Shown in pieces: positions 42,355 through 51,747 of a DNA stretch of 64,000 bases. Positions within the stretch are counted from its first letter, which is position 1; each line of letters opens with the position of its first letter. The stretch spans positions 3,473,600 through 3,537,599 of the forward strand of contig OX638323.1 of the NCBI GenBank assembly GCA_951812715.1. The letters run 5' to 3'. A program made the translations under genes and the position numbers. The notes under the pieces are model-generated. The model saw nothing but the letters and a program-made list of their open reading frames with translations, was not told where the DNA came from and searched no databases. This DNA comes from an uncultured Pseudohongiella sp. Its GTDB lineage: Bacteria > Pseudomonadota > Gammaproteobacteria > Pseudomonadales > Pseudohongiellaceae.

Positions 42355-43503
42355 TCAACTGAAAACGCCGCCTTCCCACATCAGTTTCAGGAAAGTTCGC
42401 GCGGGCAAGATTCGAACATCATCGATCAAGGCTTCACGCTCGCCAAGATAAACGCCGAAGCACTTGGTTTTCATATCGCCCAGGTGGGTCCGCACCTTTT
42501 GCAGGCCCCGATTGAAGCGCCGTTCCCAGCGCCGGCTCGCCTTGATTTCGACGGCTGTGAATCCCTCCGCCGTTTCCGCGAGCACATCGACCTCGGCGCC
42601 GTGGTGGTCGCGCCAGAAGTGGAGTGGGTATCTCAGTCCAGAGTAGGCCAGGTGAGCGTGCATCTCGCCGAGGATCAGTGTTTCCAGCAGGCTGCCGCGT
42701 TCCTCGTCTCCCACGGGGTAGGGCAGTCGTCCGGCGAGCGCGCGCGCCACACCGCAGTCGAACAGGTAAAACTTGCTATGACGAACTTGTTTATTGGCGG
42801 CTTTCAGTTTCCAGGGGGGCAACCAGTAGCTGATCAATGTGTCGACCAGCAGATCGCAATGGTTCTGCACCGAGGTCCGGGCCACTCCCGCATCTCTGGC
42901 GATGGCGCTGACATTGGTTGTCTGGCCATTGTGTCTTGCGGCGACTTCCAGAAAGCGGGCAAATCCGGAGAAATTGCGCGTCAGCGCTTCGGCGCGAATT
43001 TCCTGATCGAGGTAAGTCTCGGCATAACTGCGCAGGTATTCTTTGGGCGCCGGATCGGATATGGCCATGGGCAATCCGCCCAGATTGAGCGCGCGTTCAA
43101 GGTCGAAATCACTTCCAAGTTCGGCCGAAACCAGGGGGAAGAGTTCCGTGGTTACCGCGCGTCCGGCGAGAAGATTGACTCCACCCCGGCGCAGTTTTCT
43201 TGCGCTGGAGCCGGACAGCACAAACCTGAGCCCGCGGGATTCCATGAGACGATGCGCCTGGTCGAGCAAGGCAGGCGCCTTCTGAATTTCGTCGATCACT
43301 ACCCAAGCGCCGGGTTTTAGTCCGCTCAGTTCGTCAAACAGAGCGCCGGGGTCCCGGTTCAGACGTATGGATTCGCCCGTATCCAGCAGATCGTAAGCAT
43401 GCGCCTGCTTGAAACGGGATCGAATCCAGGTGGACTTGCCGGTGCCCCTTGGACCGAGAAGAAGTATTGATCTGTCAGGATTTGACAGCAATCTTGTATA
43501 CAT
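42355..43503 (-). CDS. AAA+ ATPase with DUF4143 nuclease-like domain
   Basis: A 382-residue protein. The N-terminal AAA_14 domain has Walker A LGPRGTGKST and Walker B WVVIDEIQKAP, with sensor VLSGSSARKL. The C-terminal DUF4143 part contains a winged-helix-like region (NVSAIARDAGVARTSVQNHC) and a restriction-endonuclease-like core, HGAEVDVLAE...AVEIKAS. Genes of this type are frequent in accessory regions and have no settled function. ATG 43503 lies just before a TGGCAA...TTGCCA inverted repeat (43507-43531), a possible operator. Confidence 0.87.
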   Translation of the reverse strand: MYTRLLSNPDRSILLLGPRGTGKSTWIRSRFKQAHAYDLLDTGESIRLNRDPGALFDELSGLKPGAWVVIDEIQKAPALLDQAHRLMESRGLRFVLSGSSARKLRRGGVNLLAGRAVTTELFPLVSAELGSDFDLERALNLGGLPMAISDPAPKEYLRSYAETYLDQEIRAEALTRNFSGFARFLEVAARHNGQTTNVSAIARDAGVARTSVQNHCDLLVDTLISYWLPPWKLKAANKQVRHSKFYLFDCGVARALAGRLPYPVGDEERGSLLETLILGEMHAHLAYSGLRYPLHFWRDHHGAEVDVLAETAEGFTAVEIKASRRWERRFNRGLQKVRTHLGDMKTKCFGVYLGEREALIDDVRILPARTFLKLMWEGGVFS

Positions 43504-43667
43504 GGCTGGCAAATTTACGGGAAAATTGCCAAGTATAGTTGCATAATTCCGTAATCATGGCTACAAACTCCTGCAAATTGACTCAAATTTATGTCATTCG
43601 GAAATAGACAGTCATGGCTGAGCAATGAGTTACAATCCAGAGGCGCCTCAAATCGAAGTCTAACTCC

Positions 43668-44933
43668 ATGAGTGATGACTCGCAGGAATTTGCCACCGAA
43701 CCGGTGCCGGCCGGGCACCGGGTCGGCTGGATCAGGGTCGCGCTGATCAGCGCCATGGTTGGCTTCTCGCTGCCGACTTTCGTCGCCGGGGTCGAAGTGT
43801 TTCAGGTTACGCCGAATGATCGGGCGACCGCGGCGGTACTGATGGGCTGCGCGATGCTGGCGTTCATCGGCGCGGTCACCGGGTCGATCGGCGCCCGCAC
43901 GCATTTGAGTTCCTATATGCTCGCGCGCATCGCTTTCGGAGTGAAAGGCGCGGCTGTGGTCAACCTGGCCTTCGCCGTTTCGCTGCTGGGGTGGTTCGGC
44001 GTCAATATCGACCTGTTCAGCGCCGCGCTGTTGCGCCTCATGAATGACGTACTTGGGGTTTCGGCCGCGCCCTGGCTGGTCGAGTTATTCGCCGGCGTGG
44101 TGATGACGATCACGACGATCTACGGCTTCCAGGCGATCAACCGGCTGTCGATGCTGCTGGTGCCGGTGATGATGGTGGTGACCGCACTGCTGATCAATAC
44201 GGCGTTGGGCATGGAACCTCTTGGGGAAATTCTGTCCGCTAACGATGCCGGCGAGTTGTCCTTCGGCGACGCAATGTCCTCGGTAGTCGGCGGAGTCATC
44301 GTCGGCGCCGTGATTCTGCCTGATATCACGCGGTTTATCGCACGCTGGCAAGGAGCGATTTTCACTGCATTACTGTCCTATCTGATCGTCAATTCCATGG
44401 TGATGACCTCGGGCGGCATCGCCGCCGACGTGCTGATGAACGATGACTTTCTCGATGTCATGATTGTGATGGGTCTGGGATGGGGCGCTTTCGCCATCAT
44501 CATCGCCGGTAGCTGGGTACTCAATACGCTCAATCTGTACAGCACCACGCTCAGCGTCGAGGCGACGATTCCGAGGCTTGAAAACCGGCTGTCGATCGTA
44601 GTGCTTGGGGTCATCGGCACCGGCGCCGCATTTCTCAACATCCTGGATTATTTTCTGACTTTTCTGTTTTATCTGGCGATCGTGTTCGTTCCGGTCGCGG
44701 GAGTTATCGCTGTCGACTATCTTTTCGCTCGCCGTTCCGCCTTTCACGAAGAACTCGAATCGGCGCGGCGGGATTTTTCGCCGCTGGCGCTTGCCGCTTG
44801 GGCCGGGGGCGCGGCGGTTGCCCTGCTTGGCTCGGCGGGTCTGTTGCGGCTCAGCGGCATCGCGGCGCTTGACGCCATGCTCGTCTCGGCGCTCGCCTAT
44901 GCCGTGCTGAGCCGGTTTGATCGGCAAAGGTGA
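43668..44933 (+). CDS. NCS1-family permease (cytosine/purine/hydantoin type)
   Basis: A 421-residue inner-membrane transporter with about twelve helices. The pattern resembles CodB: GWIRVALISAMVGFSLPTFV at the start, then GARTHLSSYMLARIAFGVKG and SVVGGVIVGAVILPDITRFI. It probably imports a nucleobase-like or hydantoin-like compound for the hydantoinase and DUF917 proteins encoded downstream. Copy A of the structured repeat begins two bases after its stop codon and separates it from the hydantoinase gene. Confidence 0.88.
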   Translation: MSDDSQEFATEPVPAGHRVGWIRVALISAMVGFSLPTFVAGVEVFQVTPNDRATAAVLMGCAMLAFIGAVTGSIGARTHLSSYMLARIAFGVKGAAVVNLAFAVSLLGWFGVNIDLFSAALLRLMNDVLGVSAAPWLVELFAGVVMTITTIYGFQAINRLSMLLVPVMMVVTALLINTALGMEPLGEILSANDAGELSFGDAMSSVVGGVIVGAVILPDITRFIARWQGAIFTALLSYLIVNSMVMTSGGIAADVLMNDDFLDVMIVMGLGWGAFAIIIAGSWVLNTLNLYSTTLSVEATIPRLENRLSIVVLGVIGTGAAFLNILDYFLTFLFYLAIVFVPVAGVIAVDYLFARRSAFHEELESARRDFSPLALAAWAGGAAVALLGSAGLLRLSGIAALDAMLVSALAYAVLSRFDRQR

Positions 44934-44934
44934 C

Positions 44935-45053
44935 GCCCGGTCGGCGCAGCCGACAGGAAGCACGGCTTCTTGTGGGCCGAACGGTTCGCCGCGAATGGCG
45001 AGACCGGGGACTGGCGAAGCCCCTGGAGTCGCGCCAAGGATGGCTTGCACAAT
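44935..45053 (+). repeat. Structured dispersed repeat, copy A
   Basis: Begins GCCCGGTCGGCGCAGCCGAC, one base after the NCS1 permease stop. The inner hairpin is GAAGC-acg-GCTTC, the outer stem GCCC/GGGC, and the second hairpin CGCC-gcgaat-GGCG inside GGT/ACC. A GGGGACTGGCGAAG segment and GCGCCAAGGATGGC follow. The paired positions differ from copies B, C and D while pairing is kept. Confidence 0.72.
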
Positions 45054-45077
45054 ATATGAGAACGCGGTTAGCGAACC

Positions 45078-45121
45078 GGAGATTCCGCGATTCCGCTTCG
45101 CCGCGCGCGGAAAGACGGGCG
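45078..45121 (+). repeat. Dispersed palindromic repeat, copy R3
   Basis: GGAGATTCCGCGATTCCGCT, then CGCCGCGCGCGGAAAGACGG. It matches R1 and R2. It ends about seven bases before the hydantoinase ATG, and its final GGGCGGGG probably acts as that gene's ribosome-binding site. Confidence 0.68.
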
Positions 45122-45128
45122 GGGACCA

Positions 45129-46703
45129 ATGCTTAGAATAGGGATCGATGTCGGCGGCACGCATACGGATGCGGTTCTGCTCAACGTCGACGAGGTCGTA
45201 GCCTCGACCAAATCGCTCACTTCCCGCGATGTAAGTACGGGAATTCTCGATGCGCTTGAGACCATTCTCGCCCATGAACGCGGCATCGAACAGAAAGTGG
45301 AAGCCGTAATGCTGGGCACGACCCAGTTCACCAACGCCATCATCGAGCGGCGCGAACTCGCCGAAGTCGCCGCAATCCGCATCGGACTGCCTTCCGGCAG
45401 GGGTATTCCGCCGAAAACAGGCTGGCCCGAGGACATCTCCCGCTGCCTTGGAGGCAATGTCTACATGTTGCAGGGTGGCTATCTGTACGATGGCTGGCCA
45501 CTGGCGGAACTCAACGAGCGGGAAGTCGGCACTGTGATCGATGATCTCAAGGCGAAGAAAGTCGAGGCTGTGGCGATTTCCTCGGCGTTTTCGCCGATGA
45601 ATCCCGAACCCGAGCGGCTGCTCGCCGAACGCGTTCGCGCCGCGCTGCCGAGCGTCCGTATCACCGAATCCCATAGCATCGGCAGACTCGGAATTCTTGA
45701 ACGCGAAAACGCCGCCATGCTCAATGCGAGCCTGCTCGGCTTCGCCGACCGCGTGGTCGACTCTTTCGTCGCGGCGATCCGCGAGCGCGGTCTGCGTTGC
45801 CGTTTTTTCATCAGTCAGAACGACGGCACCTTGATGGACGCCGATTTCGCGCGCCGTTTCCCGGCCCTGACTTTCGCTTCGGGGCCGACCAATTCGCTGC
45901 GCGGCGCTTGCAGACTGACGGGTCTGAGTGACGCCATCGTGGTCGATATCGGGGGCACGACATCGGATTTCGGCATACTGCAAGACGGCTTTCCGCGCGA
46001 ATCGAATATCGTGATCGATGTCGGCGGCGTGCGCACCAATTTCCGCATGCCCGATATCCTGTCGATCGGTCTCGGTGGCGGCAGCCATGTCGCCCGGGAC
46101 GGCAGCGCCGTGGGTCCGCGCTCGGTCGGTCACGAACTGGTCAGCAAAGGTCTGGTATTCGGCGGCGAGACCTTGACCGCGACCGATATCGTCGTGGCCG
46201 CAGGACATGCCGAAATCGGCGATCCGAAAAAGGTGCAGGGCCTGGACCCCGATGTGGTCAAGGCCGCCACCCGCGAGATGTCCCACATGCTCGATGCCGG
46301 CGTCGAGAAAATGAAACCGGGCAGTGATCCGCTGCCGGTCGTACTCGTGGGCGGCGGCGCGGTACTCATTACCGAACAATTGCAAGCGGCCTCGAGCATG
46401 TTGCTGCCGGAACATGCCAGCGTAGCCAATGCCATCGGCGCCGCGATCGCACAGATCGGCGGCGAAGCCGAGCGTATGATCTCCTACGACAAGACGCCGC
46501 GGCAGGATGCGATCAGGCAGATGACCGAAGAAGCCACAAGAGTTGCGCTGACCGCGGGCGCCGAAGCGACAAGCATCCGCGTTGCCGATGTCGAGGAAAC
46601 CAGTATTTCCTACATGCCGGGTAATGCGGTGCGATTGCGGGTCAAGGTTGTGGGTGATATCGCGGGGAGATTCTGCGACTCCGCTTCGCTCCGCGCAGAA
46701 TGA
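45129..46703 (+). CDS. Hydantoinase/oxoprolinase-family protein
   Basis: A 524-residue protein of the hydantoinase A family, ATP-dependent enzymes that open cyclic amides. The ASKHA-type phosphate loops are LRIGIDVGGTHTDAVLLNVD at the N-terminus and VVDIGGTTSDFGIL near residue 277. GLGGGSHVA and VLVGGGAVL complete the site. The last residues (GRFCDSASLRAE) come from the palindromic repeat R2, which also provides the TGA stop; the original protein probably ended near VKVVGDI. It acts with the DUF917 partner and NCS1 permease. Confidence 0.87.
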   Translation: MLRIGIDVGGTHTDAVLLNVDEVVASTKSLTSRDVSTGILDALETILAHERGIEQKVEAVMLGTTQFTNAIIERRELAEVAAIRIGLPSGRGIPPKTGWPEDISRCLGGNVYMLQGGYLYDGWPLAELNEREVGTVIDDLKAKKVEAVAISSAFSPMNPEPERLLAERVRAALPSVRITESHSIGRLGILERENAAMLNASLLGFADRVVDSFVAAIRERGLRCRFFISQNDGTLMDADFARRFPALTFASGPTNSLRGACRLTGLSDAIVVDIGGTTSDFGILQDGFPRESNIVIDVGGVRTNFRMPDILSIGLGGGSHVARDGSAVGPRSVGHELVSKGLVFGGETLTATDIVVAAGHAEIGDPKKVQGLDPDVVKAATREMSHMLDAGVEKMKPGSDPLPVVLVGGGAVLITEQLQAASSMLLPEHASVANAIGAAIAQIGGEAERMISYDKTPRQDAIRQMTEEATRVALTAGAEATSIRVADVEETSISYMPGNAVRLRVKVVGDIAGRFCDSASLRAE

Positions 46704-46706
46704 CGG
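46666..46706 (+). repeat. Dispersed palindromic repeat, copy R2, at the hydantoinase stop
   Basis: GGAGATTCTGCGACTCCGCT, then TCGCTCCGCGCAGAATGACGG, nearly identical to R1 in reverse. ATTCTGCG and CGCAGAAT form the stem. The hydantoinase reading frame enters the repeat and stops at its TGA (46701-46703). Copy B of the structured repeat follows four bases later. Confidence 0.75.
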
Positions 46707-46710
46707 GTGA

Positions 46711-46830
46711 GGCCCGGCCGGCGCAGCCGAAAAAAGGCATCGCTTTTTTGGGGCCGAACGACCCGGCATGGATGTCGGGGCTAGGGCCAATCGAAGCCAC
46801 CGGGCTCGCGCCATGGATGGCCTGTACAAT
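46711..46830 (+). repeat. Structured dispersed repeat, copy B
   Basis: Starts GGCCCGGCCGGCGCAGCCGA, eight bases after the hydantoinase stop. The inner hairpin is AAAAAAG...CTTTTTT, the outer stem GGCCC/GGGGCC, and the second hairpin CCCGGC-atggat-GTCGGGG. It ends GCGCCATGGATGGCCTGTAC. It lies 44 bases upstream of the DUF917 gene. Confidence 0.72.
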
Positions 46831-46874
46831 CTGCATGTACAATCTACCAGAGTCCCTGATGAGATGAAGAAGGC

Positions 46875-47984
46875 ATGAAACTGACTGTCGACGCGTTGCC
46901 TGACTTGTCGTCCGGCGCGGTGTTCCTGGCCACGGGCGGCGGCGGCGATCCTTATGTGGCGTTCCTTGCAACGCAAAAAGTGCTGGCAGAACATGGTCCG
47001 GCGGAACTGATCGCCGTCGAGGATCTCGACGATGACGCTTTTGTCGCCGCGGTCGGCGGCGTAGGGGCGCCGACGGTCAGCCTGGAATTGCTGCCTTCCA
47101 TCGACGATCCGGGGATTGCTCTCGAAGCCTTCGAAAGCCATATCGGCCGCAAGCTCGATGCCATCGTTTCCTTCGAAATCGGCGGCGGCAATTCACTGAT
47201 TCCGCTGATCGCAGCGGCGGGCCGCGGCATTCCCGTGGTCGACGGCGACGGCATGGGCCGGGCGCTGCCGGAAGCCCAGATGATGACCTATCCGATCGCG
47301 GGCATTCCGTCCACGCCCGCGGTCGCTCTCGACTACGCGGGCAACATGGCGACTTTTTCCACGGACACCACGGCGACCTACGAACGGCATATCCGCAATC
47401 TGGCCCAAGCCATGGGCGGCATGATCACGACCGTCGAACATCCGATGAGCGGCAAACAGCTCAAATCGTCCATCGTACCGGGAACGATTTCATTCTCGAT
47501 CGAAATCGGCCGCATCCTGCGTGAACGCCGCGGCAACGCGCATCGCATCCTGGCGCCCCTGCGCGAAGTTTTCTCGCGCTCGCTCTATGGTGAGCTTTGC
47601 CATATCTACACCGGTAAGGTGGTCGATCATTCAAGCGCCATTGTCGGCGGATACGATATCGGCGAAGCCGTGATAGAGCCGTTCCATGGAGTCGGGCCGA
47701 ATCTGCGGCTCAATATCAAGAACGAATTTCTGCTTGCCACGATCAACGATCAGATCGTCGCTTCGGTGCCGGATCTGATCACCGTGCTCGACTACGAAAC
47801 CTCGACGCCGATCAATGCCGAGCGGCTGCGTTACGGCCAGCGGGTGACGGTGGTCGGCGTCGGCTGTCCGGATTATTATCGCAGCGCCAGGGCGCTGGCG
47901 GTGGTAGCGCCCCGATGCTTCGGATTCGACTGCGATTTCGTGCCGCTGGATGAGCTGGCGGCGCATCATCAGCCTTTAATCTGA
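46875..47984 (+). CDS. DUF917 family protein
   Basis: A 369-residue protein of the DUF917 family, which is commonly encoded with hydantoinase-type genes and has no defined reaction. The N-terminal GAVFLATGGGGDPYVA and DAIVSFEIGGGNSLIPLIAA are typical, as is the central VDGDGMGRALPEAQM. AAGAAGG supports ATG 46875. Together with the upstream hydantoinase-like and permease genes it probably forms one functional unit, though repeats separate each pair. Confidence 0.88.
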   Translation: MKLTVDALPDLSSGAVFLATGGGGDPYVAFLATQKVLAEHGPAELIAVEDLDDDAFVAAVGGVGAPTVSLELLPSIDDPGIALEAFESHIGRKLDAIVSFEIGGGNSLIPLIAAAGRGIPVVDGDGMGRALPEAQMMTYPIAGIPSTPAVALDYAGNMATFSTDTTATYERHIRNLAQAMGGMITTVEHPMSGKQLKSSIVPGTISFSIEIGRILRERRGNAHRILAPLREVFSRSLYGELCHIYTGKVVDHSSAIVGGYDIGEAVIEPFHGVGPNLRLNIKNEFLLATINDQIVASVPDLITVLDYETSTPINAERLRYGQRVTVVGVGCPDYYRSARALAVVAPRCFGFDCDFVPLDELAAHHQPLI

Positions 47985-48033
47985 GGCGCGAACTCGCTAG
48001 ACTGCACGGCCCCGGCGGTTTCAATCCCAAGCC

Positions 48034-48936
48034 ATGAAATATCCGACAATAGAAAGCCTGGTCGGCAACACGCCGCTAGTCCGCTTGCAGCGCATGTCTG
48101 GTGAGACGAGCAATCATGTGCTGGTCAAGCTGGAAGGCGACAATCCCGCCGGTTCGGTCAAGGATCGGCCGGCCATGAGCATGATCCAGCGCGCCGAGGA
48201 GCGCGGCGATATCGAACCCGGCGACGTGCTGGTGGAGGCCACTAGCGGCAATACCGGCATCGCCCTGGCCATGGCGGCGGCGATCAAGGGTTATCGCATG
48301 AAACTCATCATGCCGACCAATATGAGCGAGGAGCGCAAGGCGTCGATGTCCGCTTATGGCGCGGAACTCATTTCGGTTACGGAAGATGAAGGCATGGAAG
48401 GCGCCCGGGATCTCGCCATCGAAATGAACGCGCGCGGCGAGGGCAAACTGCTCGATCAGTTCGCCAATCCCGATAATCCGCTGGCGCATTACCAAGATAC
48501 GGGCCGGGAAATCTGGCGCGACACGGACGGCAACGTCACCCATTTCATCAGTTCCATGGGCACCACCGGCACGATCATGGGCGTATCCACCTTCCTCAAG
48601 AAAATGAACCCCGACATAGAAATTATCGGTTTGCAGCCCAGTGATTGCTCGCGCATTCCGGGAATCCGGCGCTGGCCGGAGGAATATCTGCCGAAAATCT
48701 TCGATCGCGGCAGGGTCGATCGTATTGTCGATGTAAGTCAGCACGACGCCGAGACCACCATGCGCCGGCTGGCGGCGGAGGAAGGCATCTTTTGCGGAGT
48801 CTCGTCGGGCGGCGCCGTTTTCGCCGCATTGCAACTATCCCGCGAAGTCGAAAGCGCGACCATCGTCGCGATCATTTGCGATCGCGGCGACCGTTACCTT
48901 TCTACAGGCGTGTTCTCGGGCGAGGCCGATGCGTGA
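48034..48936 (+). CDS. cysM: Cysteine synthase B
   Basis: A 300-residue PLP-dependent enzyme making cysteine from O-acetylserine and sulfide or thiosulfate. PLP Lys is in AGSVKDRPAMSM; the substrate loop is EATSGNTGIALAMAAA. The phosphate-binding SSMGTTGTIMGV and the C-terminal CGVSSGGAVFAAL and CDRGDRYLSTGVF agree closely with CysM rather than CysK. The next gene, rlmD, starts 113 bases later; cysM-rlmD adjacency is found in other gammaproteobacteria. Confidence 0.95.
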   Translation: MKYPTIESLVGNTPLVRLQRMSGETSNHVLVKLEGDNPAGSVKDRPAMSMIQRAEERGDIEPGDVLVEATSGNTGIALAMAAAIKGYRMKLIMPTNMSEERKASMSAYGAELISVTEDEGMEGARDLAIEMNARGEGKLLDQFANPDNPLAHYQDTGREIWRDTDGNVTHFISSMGTTGTIMGVSTFLKKMNPDIEIIGLQPSDCSRIPGIRRWPEEYLPKIFDRGRVDRIVDVSQHDAETTMRRLAAEEGIFCGVSSGGAVFAALQLSREVESATIVAIICDRGDRYLSTGVFSGEADA

Positions 48937-49049
48937 GGCTGCGGCACGGGCCGGAATCGCCACGCATGTTTTTTCGAGCGTAGCCGAATGGTGAAGCCGG
49001 CGTTTGACCCGGCCGAACCCCAAGGTATTTCCCCGGGCACAATCTGACC

Positions 49050-50234
49050 ATGAAGTCGGCTCTCGATCCGGTAAAACCCCGCTGTGCGGTTTTCGGTATC
49101 TGCGGCGGTTGCAGTCGGCAGCATTTCGCCGGCGATGCGCAACTGCACGAAAAGCAGACTCGCTTGCAGCGGCAATTGCGTGAGATCGCCGGAATCGAGC
49201 CGGAATGTTATGAACTGCTGCCGCCGGTGCGCGGGCCGCAATGGAATTATCGCCGCAAGGCGCGGTTGGCGGTGAGGTTCGTGCGGCGCAAGGGCGGCGT
49301 GCTGGTCGGATTTCGCGAACAACGCGGCGGCTTTGTCACCGACATGAACGCCTGCGAGGTGCTCGCGCCCGGCCTGGCCGAGCTGATAAGGCCGCTGCGC
49401 GTTTTGCTCGGAAGCATGAGAGCGCGAGAATACATTCCTCAGATCGAGGCCGCCGTGGGCGAGGCCGCGGATCGGCCTTTTCATCCCGAAGCCGCCCTGG
49501 TGCTGCGGCATTTGCGGCCACTGGAACACGACGACCTGAATCGGCTGGCCGCTTTCGCCGCATTATGGAATCTGCAGATGTATCTGCAGCCGGCGGGGGC
49601 CGACAGCGTGCACCGGCTTTATCCGCGCCATGGTCCCGAACGGCTGCACTTCCATTTGTCCGGCTTCGGCCTGCGCCTGGCTTTCCACCCAATGGATTTC
49701 CTGCAAGTCAATGCCGCGGTGAACCGGCTTGCGGTGAAGCGAGTGATCGACCTGCTCCAGCTCGAATCCGGCGATCGGGTGCTTGACCTGTTCTGCGGTA
49801 TCGGCAATTTCAGTTTGCCGGTCGCAACTCGCTGCGCCGAGGTTATCGGCATTGAGGGCAGCGATGAAATGGTAGCCAGGGCAAGAGAAAACGCTCGCGC
49901 CAATGGCTTGGAAAACACCCGTTTCGTCAGCGCCGATCTGTATCGCTGGAATACCGGTGCGCAATGGGCGGCGCAGGTATATACGAAAGTGCTGCTGGAC
50001 CCTCCCCGCGGCGGCGCCCTGGAGACAATTCCGCTGATCGCCGCCGGCGGCGCTCGCAGGCTGGTTTACCTCTCCTGCAATCCGGAAAGTCTGGCGCGGG
50101 ACGCGCGCGAGCTGCGCCGGCGCCATTACCATTTGAAATCCGCCGGGGTTATGGATATGTTCCCGCATACTTCGCATATTGAGTCGGTGGCCATGTTCGA
50201 AAGATCCAATGGCCCGCCGTCCGCCCAAAAATGA
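49050..50234 (+). CDS. rlmD: 23S rRNA (uracil-C5)-methyltransferase RlmD, TRAM domain missing
   Basis: A 394-residue Fe-S methyltransferase acting on U1939 of 23S rRNA. The cluster cysteines are in RCAVFGICGGCSRQH, with the fourth in MNACEVLAP. The SAM domain shows RVLDLFCGIGNFSLPVA and LLDPPRGGALE; the catalytic Cys is in YLSCNPESLARD. Standard RlmD has a ~70-residue N-terminal TRAM RNA-binding domain. Here the protein starts only 11 residues before the first cluster Cys, and no TRAM-like frame was found upstream. The stop overlaps the mazG start. Confidence 0.92.
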   Translation: MKSALDPVKPRCAVFGICGGCSRQHFAGDAQLHEKQTRLQRQLREIAGIEPECYELLPPVRGPQWNYRRKARLAVRFVRRKGGVLVGFREQRGGFVTDMNACEVLAPGLAELIRPLRVLLGSMRAREYIPQIEAAVGEAADRPFHPEAALVLRHLRPLEHDDLNRLAAFAALWNLQMYLQPAGADSVHRLYPRHGPERLHFHLSGFGLRLAFHPMDFLQVNAAVNRLAVKRVIDLLQLESGDRVLDLFCGIGNFSLPVATRCAEVIGIEGSDEMVARARENARANGLENTRFVSADLYRWNTGAQWAAQVYTKVLLDPPRGGALETIPLIAAGGARRLVYLSCNPESLARDARELRRRHYHLKSAGVMDMFPHTSHIESVAMFERSNGPPSAQK

Positions 50235-51103
50235 CTATGGACCAGGAAGGCTTCGATCAACTTACGCCCATGGACAGGCTGCTGGCCCTGATGTCGATGT
50301 TGCGTGACCAGGAGTTCGGTTGTCCCTGGGATCTCAAGCAGACCTTCGAATCGCTGATTCCTTACACTGTTGAGGAAGTCCACGAAGTCGTCGACGCCAT
50401 TGAACGCGGCGGTCGCGAAGAATTGCGGGACGAATTGGGCGATCTGCTGTTCCAGGTGGTTTTCTACGCGCAATTGTCCCGGGAGGAGGGCGGCTTCGGC
50501 TTCCAGGATGTTGCCGCGGAGGTTACCGGCAAGCTGCTTCGGCGCCACCCCCACGTTTTTCCCGATGGCACGCTGGAAAGTTTCGGCCGCAAGCAGGAAC
50601 TCAGCGCCGGCGAAGTGGTCAGCAACTGGGAAGCAATCAAACTCGCCGAACGGGCGGAGCAGGACGGTGGCAACGGCGGTGGGCAAAGCATGCTTGATGG
50701 CCTGCCGCGGTCGCTGCCGGCGCTGGAGAAAGCGCGCAAATTGCAGCAGCGCGCCGCCGTTGCCGGTTTCGACTGGCCGCAAGCGCGCCCGGTCATCGGC
50801 AAACTGAAGGAAGAGGTCGGCGAATTCGAACAGGCATTCGCGGCCGGGGACGCCGCCGGCATGCGCGAGGAGCTTGGCGACATGCTGTTTACGATTGTTA
50901 ATCTCGCACGGCATTGTAAACTGGACTCGGAATCGGCTCTGCGGGATTCTAATCGGCGATTCGAGACGCGGTTCCGGGAACTGGAAAAATTGGCGGCCGA
51001 GCGCGGTTGGGCGTTGCCGGAACGCGAGCTGCGTGAACTTGACGAATTGTGGGCGATGGCAAAATCCCGTGTCCGCGAAAGCAAAGGCGGTGAATCACTT
51101 TGA
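50231..51103 (+). CDS. mazG: Nucleoside triphosphate pyrophosphohydrolase MazG
   Basis: A 290-residue tandem MazG enzyme that hydrolyses NTPs to NMP and PPi. Domain 1 has [12 protein letters not shown] and [10 protein letters not shown]...[15 protein letters not shown]; domain 2 has [11 protein letters not shown]...[16 protein letters not shown]. Both EExxE...E/DxxD metal sites are complete. In E. coli rlmD-relA-mazG is contiguous; here relA is absent and mazG overlaps rlmD by four bases. Confidence 0.95.
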   Translation: MTMDQEGFDQLTPMDRLLALMSMLRDQEFGCPWDLKQTFESLIPYTVEEVHEVVDAIERGGREELRDELGDLLFQVVFYAQLSREEGGFGFQDVAAEVTGKLLRRHPHVFPDGTLESFGRKQELSAGEVVSNWEAIKLAERAEQDGGNGGGQSMLDGLPRSLPALEKARKLQQRAAVAGFDWPQARPVIGKLKEEVGEFEQAFAAGDAAGMREELGDMLFTIVNLARHCKLDSESALRDSNRRFETRFRELEKLAAERGWALPERELRELDELWAMAKSRVRESKGGESL

Positions 51104-51747
51104 AAATTATCTTGTTGGGCGCGCCAGGCGCCGGAAAAGGCACACAGGCCCGTTTCATCACGGAGAAGTTCGGCATTCCGCAAATTTCCACCGGCAACAT
51201 GCTGCGCGCCGCGGTGCGGGAAGGTACGGAACTCGGCCGCCAGGTCGCGGAAATAATGAACAGGGGAGCGCTGGTAAGCGATGAAATCATTGTCGCCCTG
51301 GTGCTTGACCGCATAAACCGGGACGATTGTGACGGCGGCTTTCTGTTCGACGGATTTCCGCGCACCATCCCCCAGGCGCGTTCGACTACCGAGGCAGGGG
51401 TGGAGATCGATGTCGTGCTCAATATCGCCGTCAATAGCGACGAGATCGTCCGGCGGCTTGGCGGGCGCCGCACGCATCCCGCCTCGGGCCGGGTTTATCA
51501 CGTCGAATTCAATCCGCCCAAGGTCGAAAATCGCGACGACGATACTGGCGAGGAACTGGTTCAGCGCGATGACGACAAAGAGGACACAGTGCGGGAACGA
51601 CTGGCGGTGTATCATCAGCAGACCGAACCGCTAGTGGCCTTCTATCGCGGTCTGGCGGCGGAAGGCTGGCCCCTGCGCGTGCTCAATGTCGACGGCAATG
51701 CGCCGGTAAACGACATCCGCGATACTGTCTTCCGTCTGCTTGCGTGA
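51100..51747 (+). CDS. adk: Adenylate kinase
   Basis: A 215-residue enzyme for 2 ADP = ATP + AMP. The P-loop is [11 protein letters not shown], the AMP site [10 protein letters not shown] and FDGFPRT, and the lid [20 protein letters not shown] has no zinc cysteines. The start is TTG 51100, overlapping the mazG stop (TTGA). The rare start implies reduced initiation or coupling to mazG translation. Copy C of the structured repeat begins at the base after its stop codon. Confidence 0.95.
   Translation: MKIILLGAPGAGKGTQARFITEKFGIPQISTGNMLRAAVREGTELGRQVAEIMNRGALVSDEIIVALVLDRINRDDCDGGFLFDGFPRTIPQARSTTEAGVEIDVVLNIAVNSDEIVRRLGGRRTHPASGRVYHVEFNPPKVENRDDDTGEELVQRDDDKEDTVRERLAVYHQQTEPLVAFYRGLAAEGWPLRVLNVDGNAPVNDIRDTVFRLLA

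Noticed and set aside
42355..43503. The AAA/DUF4143 gene as a defence or toxin system with higBA
   Set aside because: The PNPOx-like gene lies between them and no partner gene adjoins the ATPase; there is no evidence of a joint system.
44370..47141. A 923-codon open frame on the minus strand
   Set aside because: It runs antisense through the permease, hydantoinase and DUF917 genes and has no domain; high GC keeps the frame open.
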